Shown here one piece after another: positions 1 through 10,438 of a stretch of 64,000 nucleotides of DNA. The position numbers were made by a program, and so were the translations under genes. Source of the stretch: Pedobacter sp. BMA (GTDB lineage Bacteria; Bacteroidota; Bacteroidia; Sphingobacteriales; Sphingobacteriaceae); the NCBI RefSeq assembly GCF_001027745.1, contig NZ_LECU01000006.1, forward strand, positions 62,001 through 126,000, read 5' to 3'. Each line of letters starts with the position of its first letter. Positions within the stretch are counted from its first letter, which is position 1. A model generated the notes under the pieces. It did not search any database and was not told the DNA's origin. It saw nothing but the letters and a program-made list of their open reading frames with translations.

Positions 1-1
1 G

Positions 2-175
2 GTAGATGGCAAGGGCCGTATTGTTGATATCAAAATTGAAAAATCTGTTTTTCCTTCCCTGGATGAAGAAGCAAGGAGAGTATTGCAATATTCACCTAAA
101 TGGGAACCAGGCCGGCAAAGAGGAATTCCTGTTAGGGTAAAGTACAACCAAAGTTTTCACTTTAACCTCCGCTAA
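2..175 (+). CDS. TonB C-terminal domain protein (3' end only)
   Basis: The window opens inside this gene; 57 residues and a TAA stop remain. The fragment begins VDGKGRIVDIKIEKS and contains LDEEARRVLQYSPKWEPG, the usual pattern of a TonB C-terminal domain: a 'V.G.G.v.d..v..s' strand, a helix carrying an alternating acidic/basic stretch, then 'W.PG...G.PV.V.' before the last strand. TonB-family proteins link the inner-membrane ExbB/ExbD motor to outer-membrane receptors, and many Bacteroidota homologues carry the domain at the end of longer periplasmic or regulatory proteins. The N-terminal part is outside the window, so the full architecture is unknown. Confidence 0.8.
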   Translation, partial: VDGKGRIVDIKIEKSVFPSLDEEARRVLQYSPKWEPGRQRGIPVRVKYNQSFHFNLR

Positions 176-203
176 TATATTGATGAGTGCAATTTTCGAA
201 TAT

Positions 204-863
204 TCAAAAATCAAATTCAATAATATCATTGTCCTTTAGCATCTGCTCAACGAACTTCTTATGGTTTTTAGGGGTTCCGGTAGCAATCCAGTTGCCGGTA
301 ATGACGTTATTGACCAACGAATGCTTGCCACGGTTAGGCTTAAGTTTGTTTTCTCTGAATACATCCTCATAGCTCTCCAGATCGCCATGGGCATGTTGTT
401 TTTTGACTATTCTATAAACACGTTTGGTAAAGCGGCGGTCTCCGATTTCCTCTAAAAATGGAAAGATGATCAAAGCTAAAAGTACTACACCCGTAACGCC
501 TATTGCCTGTTCGTAATACCCGGAACCGATAGCCATTCCTATTGCAGCTACAATCCAGATAATACAGGCTGTTGTTAGGCCTTTAACTCTGTTTTCTTCC
601 TTAAAGATTACTCCCGCTCCTAAAAAGCCTATACCTGTAACAATATTCGAAGCAATGCGATCCTGGCTGGTAGGGCCTATTTTAATAGATAGAATAGTAA
701 ATAATGTGGCGCCTAAGCCAATCATCATCATGGTTTTTAAACCTGCAGACTTGCTTCTGTATTCCCTCTCAGCGCCTATTATACCACACAGGAGTGTAGC
801 CAGCAAAAATTTATTGACTTCACTTTGGGTAATAAAATGGCTGTTATCCAAAATATCGTTCAT
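204..863 (-). CDS. MgtC/SapB-family inner-membrane protein
   Basis: A 219-residue protein with an N-terminal block of about four to five hydrophobic segments (roughly residues 17-140) and a soluble C-terminal tail of about 75 residues. The segment CGIIGAEREYRSKSAGLKT near residues 26-44 and the later GIGFLGAGVIFK are the conserved MgtC/SapB signatures (G-x-ERE and GxGFLGAG). MgtC proteins are linked to growth at low Mg2+, acid tolerance and modulation of the F-type ATPase in pathogens; the role in free-living Bacteroidota is not established. The gene stands alone, ending 28 bp from the convergent TonB-family gene. The family call is secure; the substrate is not. Confidence 0.9.
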   Translation of the reverse strand: MNDILDNSHFITQSEVNKFLLATLLCGIIGAEREYRSKSAGLKTMMMIGLGATLFTILSIKIGPTSQDRIASNIVTGIGFLGAGVIFKEENRVKGLTTACIIWIVAAIGMAIGSGYYEQAIGVTGVVLLALIIFPFLEEIGDRRFTKRVYRIVKKQHAHGDLESYEDVFRENKLKPNRGKHSLVNNVITGNWIATGTPKNHKKFVEQMLKDNDIIEFDF

Positions 864-887
864 TGCCCTTATTTAATGAAAGGCAAA

Positions 888-1910
888 TTAATAAAAATCA
901 TAACACCTTAGGCCATTTGCCCTACCGCCGCTGGAACTATTTTTATAATATTTTTCATACCCTACTCCAATTTCAGATGTTCCGCCAGTATTGCTATAAT
1001 TGATTTTAGATGTGGTGGCATCATGGCTGATACCTAACCTGAATTTTTCACCATTGGTTCTGCGATTGAAGATATCAAAGATTACAGAAAAGACTATGGC
1101 ATCATTTCCGTTTGCATTTCCATCATTTCTATACCATATCCCCGCATTAATGCCGGCATATTTATATTGCAATCCTGCGCTATAAGAGCTTACATTTTGC
1201 TGTTTATAAGCCACAATAGATGGAATGATGTAACTGCCATCGCGATCATACTGATCAGGGATAAGCGTTAACTTGTAACTTAGGTTCCCAGAAATGCGAA
1301 CAGGGAGTTTTGCCTGAAAGCCTGAAATCGATTCATCAGGACGGTTTAAGTGATGCGCGGCCAGCCCCATCATAAATTTCCCGAATACCAGGTTGGTACC
1401 GGCATTCGCATCCAGATAAAAACGGCTGTCGACACTGGGCCTTTCTGCTCCCGAAATACTACCTGGCAAATATCCTGAGCCAATGTCAATCTGATCGCCA
1501 AATACAAGCTTATCCCAATTCAGCTTCTGATTCGTGATTCCCGCTTGTAATCCAAAAGACAGGGTAAAATCATCCCCATCAATAATGTAAGAATAGCTGG
1601 CTGCAATATTATTTTTAACCAGGTATGCTGTGCCTTCACTGCTTCGGTTAAATATCAGGCCGATACCGCTATTCATATTATGGAGATTTAAGTCTCCCGA
1701 CGCACTCATATAGGCATAGTCGCTCGCTAAACCGCTCCACTGGTTCCGATATAAGGCGTTAAAACGCATATCACCTTCAAACTGACCGGTTAAAGCTGGA
1801 TTTAGATAGATTGGCGCGTTATAGAACTGCGAAAAAATATGATCCTGCCCTAAAGCAATTAGTGGCCCTGCTATCAGCAGCAATAGTAAACTCACCCTCC
1901 TCATCATCAT
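888..1910 (-). CDS. PorP/SprF-family type IX secretion outer-membrane protein
   Basis: A 340-residue protein with a signal peptide (MMMRRVSLLLLLIAGPLIALG) followed by QDHIFSQFYNAPIYLNPALTG, the family hallmark. The rest alternates strands typical of a 14-16 strand barrel. In Flavobacterium and Porphyromonas such proteins help secrete or anchor a specific type IX substrate, usually the large adhesin encoded just upstream (SprF with SprB). I chose the ATG at 1908-1910 because it overlaps the TGA stop of the upstream adhesin in an ATGA, and because a longer reading from 2057 would put 49 non-family residues before the signal peptide. Translational coupling to the adhesin supports a dedicated partner role. 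Confidence 0.92.
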   Translation of the reverse strand: MMMRRVSLLLLLIAGPLIALGQDHIFSQFYNAPIYLNPALTGQFEGDMRFNALYRNQWSGLASDYAYMSASGDLNLHNMNSGIGLIFNRSSEGTAYLVKNNIAASYSYIIDGDDFTLSFGLQAGITNQKLNWDKLVFGDQIDIGSGYLPGSISGAERPSVDSRFYLDANAGTNLVFGKFMMGLAAHHLNRPDESISGFQAKLPVRISGNLSYKLTLIPDQYDRDGSYIIPSIVAYKQQNVSSYSAGLQYKYAGINAGIWYRNDGNANGNDAIVFSVIFDIFNRRTNGEKFRLGISHDATTSKINYSNTGGTSEIGVGYEKYYKNSSSGGRANGLRCYDFY

Positions 1911-4900
1911 CTGATTAAATATATTACACCTGTTTTTCGCGGCGGAGAGGAATCGAATGTCATCCCCTTCCAATCGCTTCCGTTTATGAACTTGACGTCT
2001 ATTTTCCAATAATAAACCCCCTGTGGCTGTTCCTGACCATTGTATGTACCATCCCATCCTTCCAAAGGTGCTCCATCATCAAGCTTCGTGGTTTCCCATA
2101 GTAGCTGACCCCATTTATTAAATACCGACATCGTCCATGATGCAATTCCCCTACCCTTAGCTTTAAATGTGCGGATTTCATTTTTAGCGCTTGCGGGCAT
2201 AAAGGAATTCGGAACACTTAAATTTCCGGGAACGCCTATAATCCTAACCGATTGGGTAGTGGCTGATGAGCAACCCTCCTTGTTTAAAGTTTTCAGCGTA
2301 ACGGTATATGTACCATTTTCAGCATAAGTGTGATTTGGATTTTGGAGCGTAGAAGATGCGCCATCGCCAAAGGTCCATTCCCAGCTAACAGCATTCATAC
2401 TAACATCTTTAAAACCGAAGGTATAATTCGGAATAGACAACTCATTTCCGGGACTAACAGTGAATGCAGCAACGGGAGGAGAAACAATGCTGATGAAATT
2501 GGATATTGTAGTGGTGTTGGTACAGCCAAGTGTATTGGTGGTGGTTAGCTTAACCGTATAGTTTACGCCCGTTCCGGCATAAGTGTGTTCGGGTTCAAAT
2601 TGTGTTGATGGTGTTGAACCGTCTCCGAAATCCCACAGGTAACCGACAGCTCCAACACTGGTATTTTTAAACTTGACTAACAAGTTAGTACAGCCACTGG
2701 TTTTGTCAGCAGAAAAAGCAGCAGTTGGTTGTGCCCTGACGGTTACCGTCTCAGTAGTGGTGTTTTTGGAACAATCGTTTTCTGCATCCAGCCTGATCGT
2801 GTATCTTCCGGGTTTAGTAAAGGTATAGGGATACACGCCAGCCGCGGTTGAGAATGCTGTATTCACCTCACCTGTATCTTCATTGGTAAAAGTATAAACA
2901 AAGCTGCTGGCGCCGCTGGTGTTATTGACAAAGTTTACGGTATGTGGCGCACAACCAATCTTCTCATTACCATTTACGACCAGTTCGGGCACAATGTTAT
3001 TGGGAGAAACCCTGATCGTATTAGATGTTGTTTGTTCCCCACAATCATTTTTCGCTGTCATCCTCACCACAAAATCCTTTACAACAAGTGTTTGGAAGGT
3101 ATGCGGAACCGTTCTTCTGTCGTTAAAAGTTTCAGGGTTAGTGCCATCTCCAAAATCATAGGTATAGGTTGTGCCTGTACTTTCAGGACCAGTATTGCTA
3201 AAATTCACGAGCAGAGCCGAACACCCTGTAGTTTTATCAGGAGAAAATCGTGAAACAGGACTAGCTTTGACCATCACAGTTGAAGTGAAAGTAGATGGTC
3301 CACATGGTGTTGTAGCGGTTAGTGTTACTGTATAGGTAATGTCTTTACCTGTAGGATCGGGCTGAAAAGTTACTGCGGGTGGTTGTGGAGCAGTTGAGGT
3401 AGTACCATTGCCGAAATTCCAGGCGAAGGTTGCATCGGTTAAAGAAGTTGAGGTATTGGTAAAAGTAACGTTCAATGGTCCGCAGCCTTGTGTAGCACTC
3501 TGGGTAAAAGAAGGTAGCACATCCTGGTAGGTAGAAAAGGTATGTGATGTTTCAGCAGTGCTACAGCCTAGGCTACTGGTAACAACCAGTTTGATTACAA
3601 CAGTTCTATTTGGCTCATTTATCGTGTAGCCAGGAAATACGGCCTGAACCCCAATCTGTACGTTATCGGCATACCAGGTGTAGGTGGCATTACGATCGGG
3701 ATATAAGGTTGCTGCGACATTGTTAGCACTAAGCTGGAAGGGCGCACATGCCTTATCGGTCAAAAAGGTTATTTCTGCCTTTGCAGGAGGATTTACCGTA
3801 AGTTTTACCTGGTTGCTTGTGGTGCCGGAACATGATCCACTGGAGACATTTCGTCTGTAATAGATTGTGGAAGTCGGTACGGGAGGTGTATAGTTTATTA
3901 TTGTTGCGCCCAATACATCACTCCAGGAAACCGCATCTAAGCTAGACTGCCATTGATAGTTATATGTGCCATTACCACCTGAAGGCGTAGAACCTGTCAA
4001 TGCTGCTGCGGCACTTCCCTGGCATATTTGCTGGTCTGCGCTAATGGTATTGTTACTTAAGGTTGGAAGTATATTAACCTGTACACTGTTGCTGACTGAA
4101 GTACAAATGGTACTATTTACAAGCCGCCTGTAATAGGCAGAAAGGGAGGCAACTATGGTCAGGTCTTTACCAGTCGCAGATGTTATATTTACCCACGTAT
4201 TCCCATCAGCACTACTTTGCCACTGGTAACTAAAACTGCCTGCTCCACCAGTTGGAACCTCCCCCAGTATGCTTACGCTTTGCCCTGCGCAAACCGGTGA
4301 CGACGAAACAGAAATATTATTGGTAACCGGAGGAAAATAAGTTATAGATGTTTCAGATGAGGAAGGTGGACACCCTGCGAACCCGTTAATTGTCCACCGG
4401 AATGTGTAAGTACTGCCCGGAGTTAAGCCCGTTACGGTAGTATTATTCAAGGATGGATTGGTTATGACAATACCTGTTTGTCCGGATGTAAGGGTCCATA
4501 TACCAGTATTAGGCGCGGGGTTATTCCCATTTAAGGTAATTCCATTGCCGCTACACAGGGATTGGTTTGGGCCGGCATTGGAGACTACCGTACCTGGATT
4601 CACGGTTATTGTTGTTGCGGTTGATGCGGCTTCAATACATGCACCACTCTGAACGATTGCGCGGTACTGAGTGGTTACAGTTAAACCAGAATATACCAGT
4701 GGATTAGCGGTTGAGGTAATCGTTGACCAGGTAATTCCATTATCGATTGACCTTTCCCAACGGATAATATCTCCAACCTGTCCCGCGAGCGTAATGCTTC
4801 CCCCATTGCTACCCGAGCAAACCGTAGCATCACCAGATGTACTCCCCCCTACACTTAAGGGGTTTACCGTTATTTGCACATCATCTGATGCAGTAGAGCA

Positions 4901-7855
4901 GGATGCATCGCTAATGGTCCATTTAAAAACATAGCTGTTTCCGGGCTGCAAACCTGAGACTACAGTGTTGGCTTGGGTATCATTGGCAAAATTCACCGTA
5001 TTTGATGCAGACACTACTGACCACTTACCCGAACCAACTATCGGAGTATTGCCTTTTAAGGTGTATGTGCTCGCATTGCAAACAGACTCATCCGGCCCGG
5101 CAGCAGGTAATGTTGCACGCGGCTGGACGGTTATGGTTACAGAAACCGGGTTTCCTGGACATCCCGCAGAAGAAACAGGAGTAAAAACATAGGTAACGGT
5201 GCCGGTTGTTGCACTTGAGTTAAGCAGAATATCATTTACAGTATTCACTGATGTTGGGCTGGCCATCTGACTGTTTCCTGTGATCAATCCTGTAACAGTA
5301 CTGGTGTAGCTATAATTAACTGCATTGATATTCGACGCTAAAGTAATTGCTGAAGAAGTATTGTCGCATATGGTTAATGCCGCAGGCGTGGCTGTCATTA
5401 CCGGATTGGGACTTACTGTAACTACTAAAGTAAAGGGCGTACCCTGGCAACCATCCTTTTCGGGCACTATGGTGTAGGTTACTGTTACATTGTTTACGGG
5501 ATCTGAATTGGTGATAACGTCATTAATCGCACCGCTTCCCGACGGTGAATATCCGGCTGCGCCCGGGGTTCCGGCGGCAGTCCAGTTATAAGTAACCCCT
5601 GCTACAGACGACGAGGGGGTGTATGAAACATTTGTGCCTGTGCAGATATTCTTTGATGATGCACTATTCAGGCTAATGTTTTCCTTTATTCTCAAAATCA
5701 CATCATCATTTATTTCATTGCAGGGCGTACCAAGTGTTGTAGTTGCCCTAAGCTGCAATGTGACCAGGCCGCTAGCCTTTTCTGCAGCCGTTGGCGTATA
5801 CACAGCGTTCAGCACGCCGCGTCCGGGTGAAAAAGTACCTGCCCCCCCTATCCAGGTCTGGCTGTTTACAGATCCTGTTATCGTTGCATTTAAGGTGAAG
5901 CTCGATTCATTAAAGCATATACTCTGATCAGGTCCTGCATTAACAACCGGAGCGGTGGTAAATGTGAGTTTCTGGCTGCTGGTAGCAGTTCCGCAATTAT
6001 TTTTGTGTACGATAGTGACGGTATAGCTATCATAGTTGTCAAATTTGATAGATGGATATTTCGAGTTTGCCGTTGTGCCGCCTGTAAAACTATAGGTTCC
6101 ACCCGCAGCCGCACTTACGGTCCAGGTATAAGTATCGGCCTGGTCTTGCGAAGTACCCGATATTGTGGTTTTAGTTGGACCGGTTGTGGTATTATTAAAA
6201 TCATATGTAGCCAGGTTACACAGCGTAAAATCGGGAGATAAAGTTGCAACTGGCGAAGCATTTACCACTACTGTTTGAGGTGCGGTAGTCACTATACCGC
6301 AGGAAGGCGTGGTAATGCTAAGCGTGATGGTATAAACACCTGCATTGGCAAAGCTAAACTCCGGTTCTTTACTTGCGGCGTTCGTTCCATTCACATAATT
6401 TACGGCAGGCGAGACATTCCAGGAATACACATTAGCTGCTTCACAAATGTTATCCAGCACGGATAGATCGGCCGCTTTTAAGGTAGAGTTACTACATATG
6501 GTATTAGTAGGCAAACTAAACGCTGGTTTTGGCGGGTCCTGAATACAGATTTCCATCTCTACAGGATCTGCCGGACATGCTCCGGAGCTGGTAGATTCCA
6601 GACGGATGATATGCTTTCCATGTGTAGGAAATTTATAAACAAGACTGTAAGAAATCGGTTTATTTACCGCTACGGCTGCACCATCAACAAACCAGTTGTA
6701 GGTTACCGTATTGGGCTTACATTCAGGCGTATTCGTGTTAGGATCCTCTCCTAAAACGGATGTATTGGCAAAAGTTATATCTGTATTTGTACAACCCGGA
6801 GAATTGAATGAAAAGGCGTTTATAGGCTTTACCACGACTTTAGCAGAAGAAGATATTGGTGTACCGATAGTTCCGCAAAAGGAATTCGAGAGGTTAATGG
6901 TAACCGGAAAGGCATTATAGATTGTTCCTGCACTGGTTGTTGAAACACTGCCACAAGAGGATCTGATATAGGAGTGGCTTACTGTTCCGCCACTTTTCTT
7001 AATATCACAAAGTGAATAAACTGAAGTGGTTTGGTCTCCCCAGGTAATGGTGTAACTATCGCCTGGAAAATTGTACTGTATTCCTGCGGGCGAAACGATG
7101 TCTACATTGAATGTAAGCATGCCCAGTGGCAGACATACAATGTTATTACCTGAAGTTCCAAATGCAGTTACAATTTTATTATTAACCAGCAAATAAGCTT
7201 TGGTGGCTACTGTTCCGTTAGGCATTATGGCCTTAACGAAAATGGTATAATGTGCGTACTGCGCTGTAAAAGATTGTATAGGTGTGGAAAAGCTGATGTT
7301 TGCAGGACTTCCTCCATTGAGCTCGTCAGTTACGGTTGCAGTAACATTACTGTTCGCAGTAGATTCATTGTTGAGGAAAAACTGATTGTTGTCTCTGCTG
7401 ATACAGGTACCAAAGGTTTCTGTGTTATTTGGGTTTAAATAATTGGAGGTGACTTTGGCCTCAATAGCTGAACCTGCCTTCACTTCAAAAGAGGCAGAGC
7501 CATTACTAACAGATGCGGGGTTAGTGGTTTTAACCCTTACTTTATAGCCTGTACCAGGTATTGTACCCGCGGGGATGATACCATTAACATAGGTACTATA
7601 AAAACCACTGTAACTTCCTATTAAAGTTTCGGATGCGAAGCTTCCATTCTGATCGGAAAGGTATAACTGAAACTGGTTGCCTGGATTGATGCAGTTTGTA
7701 CCCACATTGAACGGAACGGCAATTGTACTTCCAGGGGTATAGGGACCGCCATCAACAGTACCAATAGTTACCTGGGCAAAAGTTTTAGATGTAAAAAAAA
7801 CTGCCCCTAAAAAAAGGGCAAATAAAAGCCAATTCCTCTTACAACGAATCTTCAT
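1907..7855 (-). CDS. Giant SprB-like PKD/Ig-repeat surface protein with T9SS type B sorting domain
   Basis: A 1982-residue exported protein. The signal peptide covers about residues 1-28 (basic KRNW, hydrophobic core, FAQ cleavage site). The body is a chain of beta-sandwich modules: mid-region SprB-like repeats with 'GGxGxYxYQWQSS.D...W' patterns and repeated 'VCAGQSV'/'ICQGSA' turns, then at least four PKD domains marked by WNFGNGTTS, YDFGDGTNP, WDFGDGSTPS and WTFGDGASS. The last ~95 residues (VPNSFMPAS...WDGTYNGQEQPQGVYYWKIDV) are a gliding-motility-associated C-terminal (type B) domain, the type IX secretion sorting signal. It is probably a cell-surface adhesin used in gliding or attachment. 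It is followed with a 4-nt overlap by its PorP/SprF partner. Confidence 0.92.
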   Translation of the reverse strand: MKIRCKRNWLLFALFLGAVFFTSKTFAQVTIGTVDGGPYTPGSTIAVPFNVGTNCINPGNQFQLYLSDQNGSFASETLIGSYSGFYSTYVNGIIPAGTIPGTGYKVRVKTTNPASVSNGSASFEVKAGSAIEAKVTSNYLNPNNTETFGTCISRDNNQFFLNNESTANSNVTATVTDELNGGSPANISFSTPIQSFTAQYAHYTIFVKAIMPNGTVATKAYLLVNNKIVTAFGTSGNNIVCLPLGMLTFNVDIVSPAGIQYNFPGDSYTITWGDQTTSVYSLCDIKKSGGTVSHSYIRSSCGSVSTTSAGTIYNAFPVTINLSNSFCGTIGTPISSSAKVVVKPINAFSFNSPGCTNTDITFANTSVLGEDPNTNTPECKPNTVTYNWFVDGAAVAVNKPISYSLVYKFPTHGKHIIRLESTSSGACPADPVEMEICIQDPPKPAFSLPTNTICSNSTLKAADLSVLDNICEAANVYSWNVSPAVNYVNGTNAASKEPEFSFANAGVYTITLSITTPSCGIVTTAPQTVVVNASPVATLSPDFTLCNLATYDFNNTTTGPTKTTISGTSQDQADTYTWTVSAAAGGTYSFTGGTTANSKYPSIKFDNYDSYTVTIVHKNNCGTATSSQKLTFTTAPVVNAGPDQSICFNESSFTLNATITGSVNSQTWIGGAGTFSPGRGVLNAVYTPTAAEKASGLVTLQLRATTTLGTPCNEINDDVILRIKENISLNSASSKNICTGTNVSYTPSSSVAGVTYNWTAAGTPGAAGYSPSGSGAINDVITNSDPVNNVTVTYTIVPEKDGCQGTPFTLVVTVSPNPVMTATPAALTICDNTSSAITLASNINAVNYSYTSTVTGLITGNSQMASPTSVNTVNDILLNSSATTGTVTYVFTPVSSAGCPGNPVSVTITVQPRATLPAAGPDESVCNASTYTLKGNTPIVGSGKWSVVSASNTVNFANDTQANTVVSGLQPGNSYVFKWTISDASCSTASDDVQITVNPLSVGGSTSGDATVCSGSNGGSITLAGQVGDIIRWERSIDNGITWSTITSTANPLVYSGLTVTTQYRAIVQSGACIEAASTATTITVNPGTVVSNAGPNQSLCSGNGITLNGNNPAPNTGIWTLTSGQTGIVITNPSLNNTTVTGLTPGSTYTFRWTINGFAGCPPSSSETSITYFPPVTNNISVSSSPVCAGQSVSILGEVPTGGAGSFSYQWQSSADGNTWVNITSATGKDLTIVASLSAYYRRLVNSTICTSVSNSVQVNILPTLSNNTISADQQICQGSAAAALTGSTPSGGNGTYNYQWQSSLDAVSWSDVLGATIINYTPPVPTSTIYYRRNVSSGSCSGTTSNQVKLTVNPPAKAEITFLTDKACAPFQLSANNVAATLYPDRNATYTWYADNVQIGVQAVFPGYTINEPNRTVVIKLVVTSSLGCSTAETSHTFSTYQDVLPSFTQSATQGCGPLNVTFTNTSTSLTDATFAWNFGNGTTSTAPQPPAVTFQPDPTGKDITYTVTLTATTPCGPSTFTSTVMVKASPVSRFSPDKTTGCSALLVNFSNTGPESTGTTYTYDFGDGTNPETFNDRRTVPHTFQTLVVKDFVVRMTAKNDCGEQTTSNTIRVSPNNIVPELVVNGNEKIGCAPHTVNFVNNTSGASSFVYTFTNEDTGEVNTAFSTAAGVYPYTFTKPGRYTIRLDAENDCSKNTTTETVTVRAQPTAAFSADKTSGCTNLLVKFKNTSVGAVGYLWDFGDGSTPSTQFEPEHTYAGTGVNYTVKLTTTNTLGCTNTTTISNFISIVSPPVAAFTVSPGNELSIPNYTFGFKDVSMNAVSWEWTFGDGASSTLQNPNHTYAENGTYTVTLKTLNKEGCSSATTQSVRIIGVPGNLSVPNSFMPASAKNEIRTFKAKGRGIASWTMSVFNKWGQLLWETTKLDDGAPLEGWDGTYNGQEQPQGVYYWKIDVKFINGSDWKGMTFDSSPPRKTGVIYLIR

Positions 7856-8164
7856 AAATCTCTAACACTAGGGAATGATTTTATTGCGTTTTTAAAGCGA
7901 TGTTTTGTTGTTGTAAAGCTTTAATTATCCTACTTACTTATGTGTACGACATATACAACGCATGTAATAATTATTCGAGGACAAAGAACGTAATTTTTCC
8001 TTTACACTAACAAAAGTTTACATCAACTCGAACAAAATGAACGGCTTGCAAGCATCAAAAAAGGCCCATTGCGTTCTATTGAAGCATAAAAAAACCCCCA
8101 AGGGTTGTAAACCTTGGGGGTATATTTTTACACGAAATTATTTCTCGGTATTTGGATTTAATGA
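7856..8164. other. Intergenic region between groEL and the giant adhesin
   Basis: This 309-bp gap holds the groEL terminator (8088-8120) and about 230 bp of AT-rich DNA that must contain the leftward adhesin promoter. I see no convincing full TAnnTTTG box; the closest is GTTCTTTG on the minus strand near 7983-7990. Short open frames here lack family features. No RNA gene was recognised. Confidence 0.6.
8088..8120 (-). terminator. Strong intrinsic terminator after groEL
   Basis: CCCCCAAGG (8095-8103) and CCTTGGGGG (8112-8120) form a perfect 9-bp GC-rich stem with an 8-nt loop. On the minus strand the hairpin is followed by seven T residues (complement of 8088-8094), 45 nt past the groEL stop. 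On the plus strand it is followed by TATATTTTT, so it may work both ways. Confidence 0.9.
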
Positions 8165-9802
8165 TTACATCATTCCACCCATACCGCCACCGCCCATTGG
8201 CGGCATAGCAGGAGAACCACCTTCTTCAGGTTCATCAGCCAAAACAACTTCAGTTGTTAATAACATAGCCGCAATAGATGCTGCATTTTCCAATGCTACA
8301 CGGGAAACTTTAGTCGGGTCGATAACACCAGCACCGATTAAGTTTTCATAAACATCAGTACGTGCATTATAACCATAATCAGCTGTTCCTTCTTTAACTT
8401 TCTGAACCACGATAGAACCTTCAATACCTGCGTTTTCACAAATCTGACGTAAAGGTTCTTCAATAGCACGACGGATAATCTGGATACCAGTATTTTCATC
8501 TTCGTTAACACCTTTTAAATCAGCGATAGAAGCAACTGCACGAATGAAAGCAACACCTCCACCTGCAACTATACCTTCTTCAACAGCCGCACGCGTTGCA
8601 TGTAAAGCATCATCAACACGGTCTTTTTTCTCTTTCATCTCTACTTCGGAAGCAGCACCAACATAAAGAACTGCAACACCGCCGGCTAACTTAGCCAAAC
8701 GCTCCTGTAATTTTTCTTTATCGTAGTCAGATGTTGTTGTTTCGATTTGTGCTTTGATCTGGCTAACGCGAGATTTGATATCATCAGAATTACCAGCACC
8801 GTTGATTACAGTTGTATTGTCTTTATCCACTACAACTTTCTCAGCAGAACCTAAATAAGTTAAATCAGCATTTTCTAATTTGTAACCTCTTTCTTCAGAT
8901 ACAACGATACCGCCGGTTAAGATTGCGATGTCTTCTAACATAGCTTTTCTTCTGTCGCCGAAACCAGGTGCCTTAACAGCAACAACTTTCAGTGAACCAC
9001 GGATTTTATTAACTACTAATGTAGCTAATGCTTCGCCATCCAAATCTTCAGAAATAATTACTAATGGTTTACCAGTTTGAACCGTTTTTTCTAAAACAGG
9101 CAACAATTCTTTCATGTTGCTGATTTTTTTGTCGTAGATTAAAATGTAAGGATTATCTAATTCAGCCTCCATTTTATCAGCATTGGTTACGAAGTAAGGA
9201 GATAAATAACCTCTATCAAACTGCATACCTTCTACTGTTTTAACTTCAGTTTCAGTACCTTTTGCTTCTTCAACAGTAATTACACCATCTTTACCTACTT
9301 TACCCATTGCTTCGGCAATTAAAGCACCAATTACCTCATCGTTGTTTGCCGAGATTGAAGCTACCTGCTTAATTTTGTTGTTGTCTTCACCAACAGTTTG
9401 CGATTGCTCTTTTAGGTTTGCAACAACTGCAGCAACAGCTTTATCGATACCACGTTTTAAGTCCATCGGATTTGCACCTGCAGCTACGTTTTTAATACCT
9501 GTTGTGATAATCGCCTGTGCTAAAACAGTTGCAGTTGTAGTTCCATCACCTGCAATATCAGCAGTTTTAGAAGCTACTTCTTTAACCATTTGTGCGCCCA
9601 TGTTTTCAACCGCATCTTTCAATTCGATTTCTTTTGCAACAGTTACACCATCTTTAGTAATTGCAGGAGAACCGAATTTCTTATCGATAATTACATTACG
9701 TCCTTTTGGGCCTAAAGTTACTTTTACTGCATTTGCAAGAATATCCACACCACGTTTCAGGGCGTCGCGTGCTTCTACGTTATATTTTACTTGTTTTGAC
9801 AT
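8165..9802 (-). CDS. groEL: 60 kDa chaperonin GroEL
   Basis: A 545-residue chaperonin of normal length. It starts [18 protein letters not shown] and has the ATP-binding [11 protein letters not shown] and [12 protein letters not shown] motifs (about residues 30-38 and 86-97), the apical-domain segment with [14 protein letters not shown] near 190, and the Gly-Met-rich tail GGGGMGGMM. It forms the double heptameric ring that folds cytosolic proteins with GroES. groES lies 154 bp upstream on the same strand, and a strong terminator follows. No CIRCE operator (TTAGCACTC-N9-GAGTGCTAA) is visible upstream of the pair, so HrcA control is not supported. Confidence 0.99.
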   Translation of the reverse strand: MSKQVKYNVEARDALKRGVDILANAVKVTLGPKGRNVIIDKKFGSPAITKDGVTVAKEIELKDAVENMGAQMVKEVASKTADIAGDGTTTATVLAQAIITTGIKNVAAGANPMDLKRGIDKAVAAVVANLKEQSQTVGEDNNKIKQVASISANNDEVIGALIAEAMGKVGKDGVITVEEAKGTETEVKTVEGMQFDRGYLSPYFVTNADKMEAELDNPYILIYDKKISNMKELLPVLEKTVQTGKPLVIISEDLDGEALATLVVNKIRGSLKVVAVKAPGFGDRRKAMLEDIAILTGGIVVSEERGYKLENADLTYLGSAEKVVVDKDNTTVINGAGNSDDIKSRVSQIKAQIETTTSDYDKEKLQERLAKLAGGVAVLYVGAASEVEMKEKKDRVDDALHATRAAVEEGIVAGGGVAFIRAVASIADLKGVNEDENTGIQIIRRAIEEPLRQICENAGIEGSIVVQKVKEGTADYGYNARTDVYENLIGAGVIDPTKVSRVALENAASIAAMLLTTEVVLADEPEEGGSPAMPPMGGGGMGGMM

Positions 9803-9956
9803 TTCTTTTTAAATTTTGATTGATTGTTTGAGAGAATGATTGAATTGGATTTCGATGTATCCTATCATTCAAAAATCACTCATTCTATAATTTTTGATTA
9901 TTTCCTTGATCAATGCTGAATTCACCCGTTGAGGCATCCAGTCATTCAATCATTAT

Positions 9957-10247
9957 TTACCCCACTACTGCGTAGATATCAGTTTCACGCATAATTAAGT
10001 AATCTTTACCTTCGTAAGGGAATTCGGTACCGCCGTATTTACCATAAATTACAACATCACCCACTTTTACGCTTGCTTTTTTGCCATCGGCATCTTCCTC
10101 AGAAACGGAAACTACAGTTCCTTTTGATGGTTTTTCTTTAGCGGTATCAGGGATATACAAACCCGATGCAGTTTTTTCTTCTGCGGCAGCTGGTTCAACA
10201 ATTACTCTATTCGAACTGCCAGCAATTGGTTTTAGGTTTAACGCCAT
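9957..10247 (-). CDS. groES: 10 kDa co-chaperonin GroES
   Basis: A 96-residue protein of standard size. It contains the mobile-loop region (EEKTASGLYIPDTAKEKPSKG, about residues 23-43, typical of the segment that docks to GroEL), DVVIYGKYGGTEFPYEGKDY and the C-terminal strand LIMRETDIYAVVG. It caps the GroEL ring. It is the first gene of groES-groEL; the 154-bp gap to groEL is long for an operon but shows no terminator hairpin, so co-transcription is likely. Confidence 0.98.
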   Translation of the reverse strand: MALNLKPIAGSSNRVIVEPAAAEEKTASGLYIPDTAKEKPSKGTVVSVSEEDADGKKASVKVGDVVIYGKYGGTEFPYEGKDYLIMRETDIYAVVG

Positions 10248-10328
10248 AACTTTTATTATTTTTTATTTTGATTTTGTTTTTAACTAAGCTATCAATTAAC
10301 ACTTTTTATGCCAATAGCCTTTCGGGGA

Positions 10329-10336
10329 CAAATTTA
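10329..10336 (-). promoter_or_regulatory. Probable -7 box (TAAATTTG) of groESL
   Basis: On the minus strand TAAATTTG matches the Bacteroidota primary-sigma -7 consensus TAnnTTTG, 81 nt before the groES ATG. The nearest upstream TTTG (complement of 10361-10364) is 24 nt away, longer than the usual 19-21, so the assignment rests mainly on the -7 box. Confidence 0.5.
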
Positions 10337-10438
10337 CACCACTACTGTCAAATTTCTAAACAAATGGCGTATAAGGACAAAAATTAGATGCCAGCTTGGC
10401 AGATTGAATCAATGGATAATTCAACAAGCCCTGATTCC

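Noticed and set aside
8037-8351. 104-codon open frame on the plus strand
   Set aside because: It covers the groEL terminator and the antisense of the groEL 3' end, with Pro/Ala repeats that mirror the Gly-Met tail.
9342-9812. 156-codon open frame opposite groEL
   Set aside because: It is an antisense shadow of the strongly conserved GroEL reading frame.
10248-10400. HrcA/CIRCE operator before groES
   Set aside because: The required TTAGCACTC-N9-GAGTGCTAA repeat is absent.
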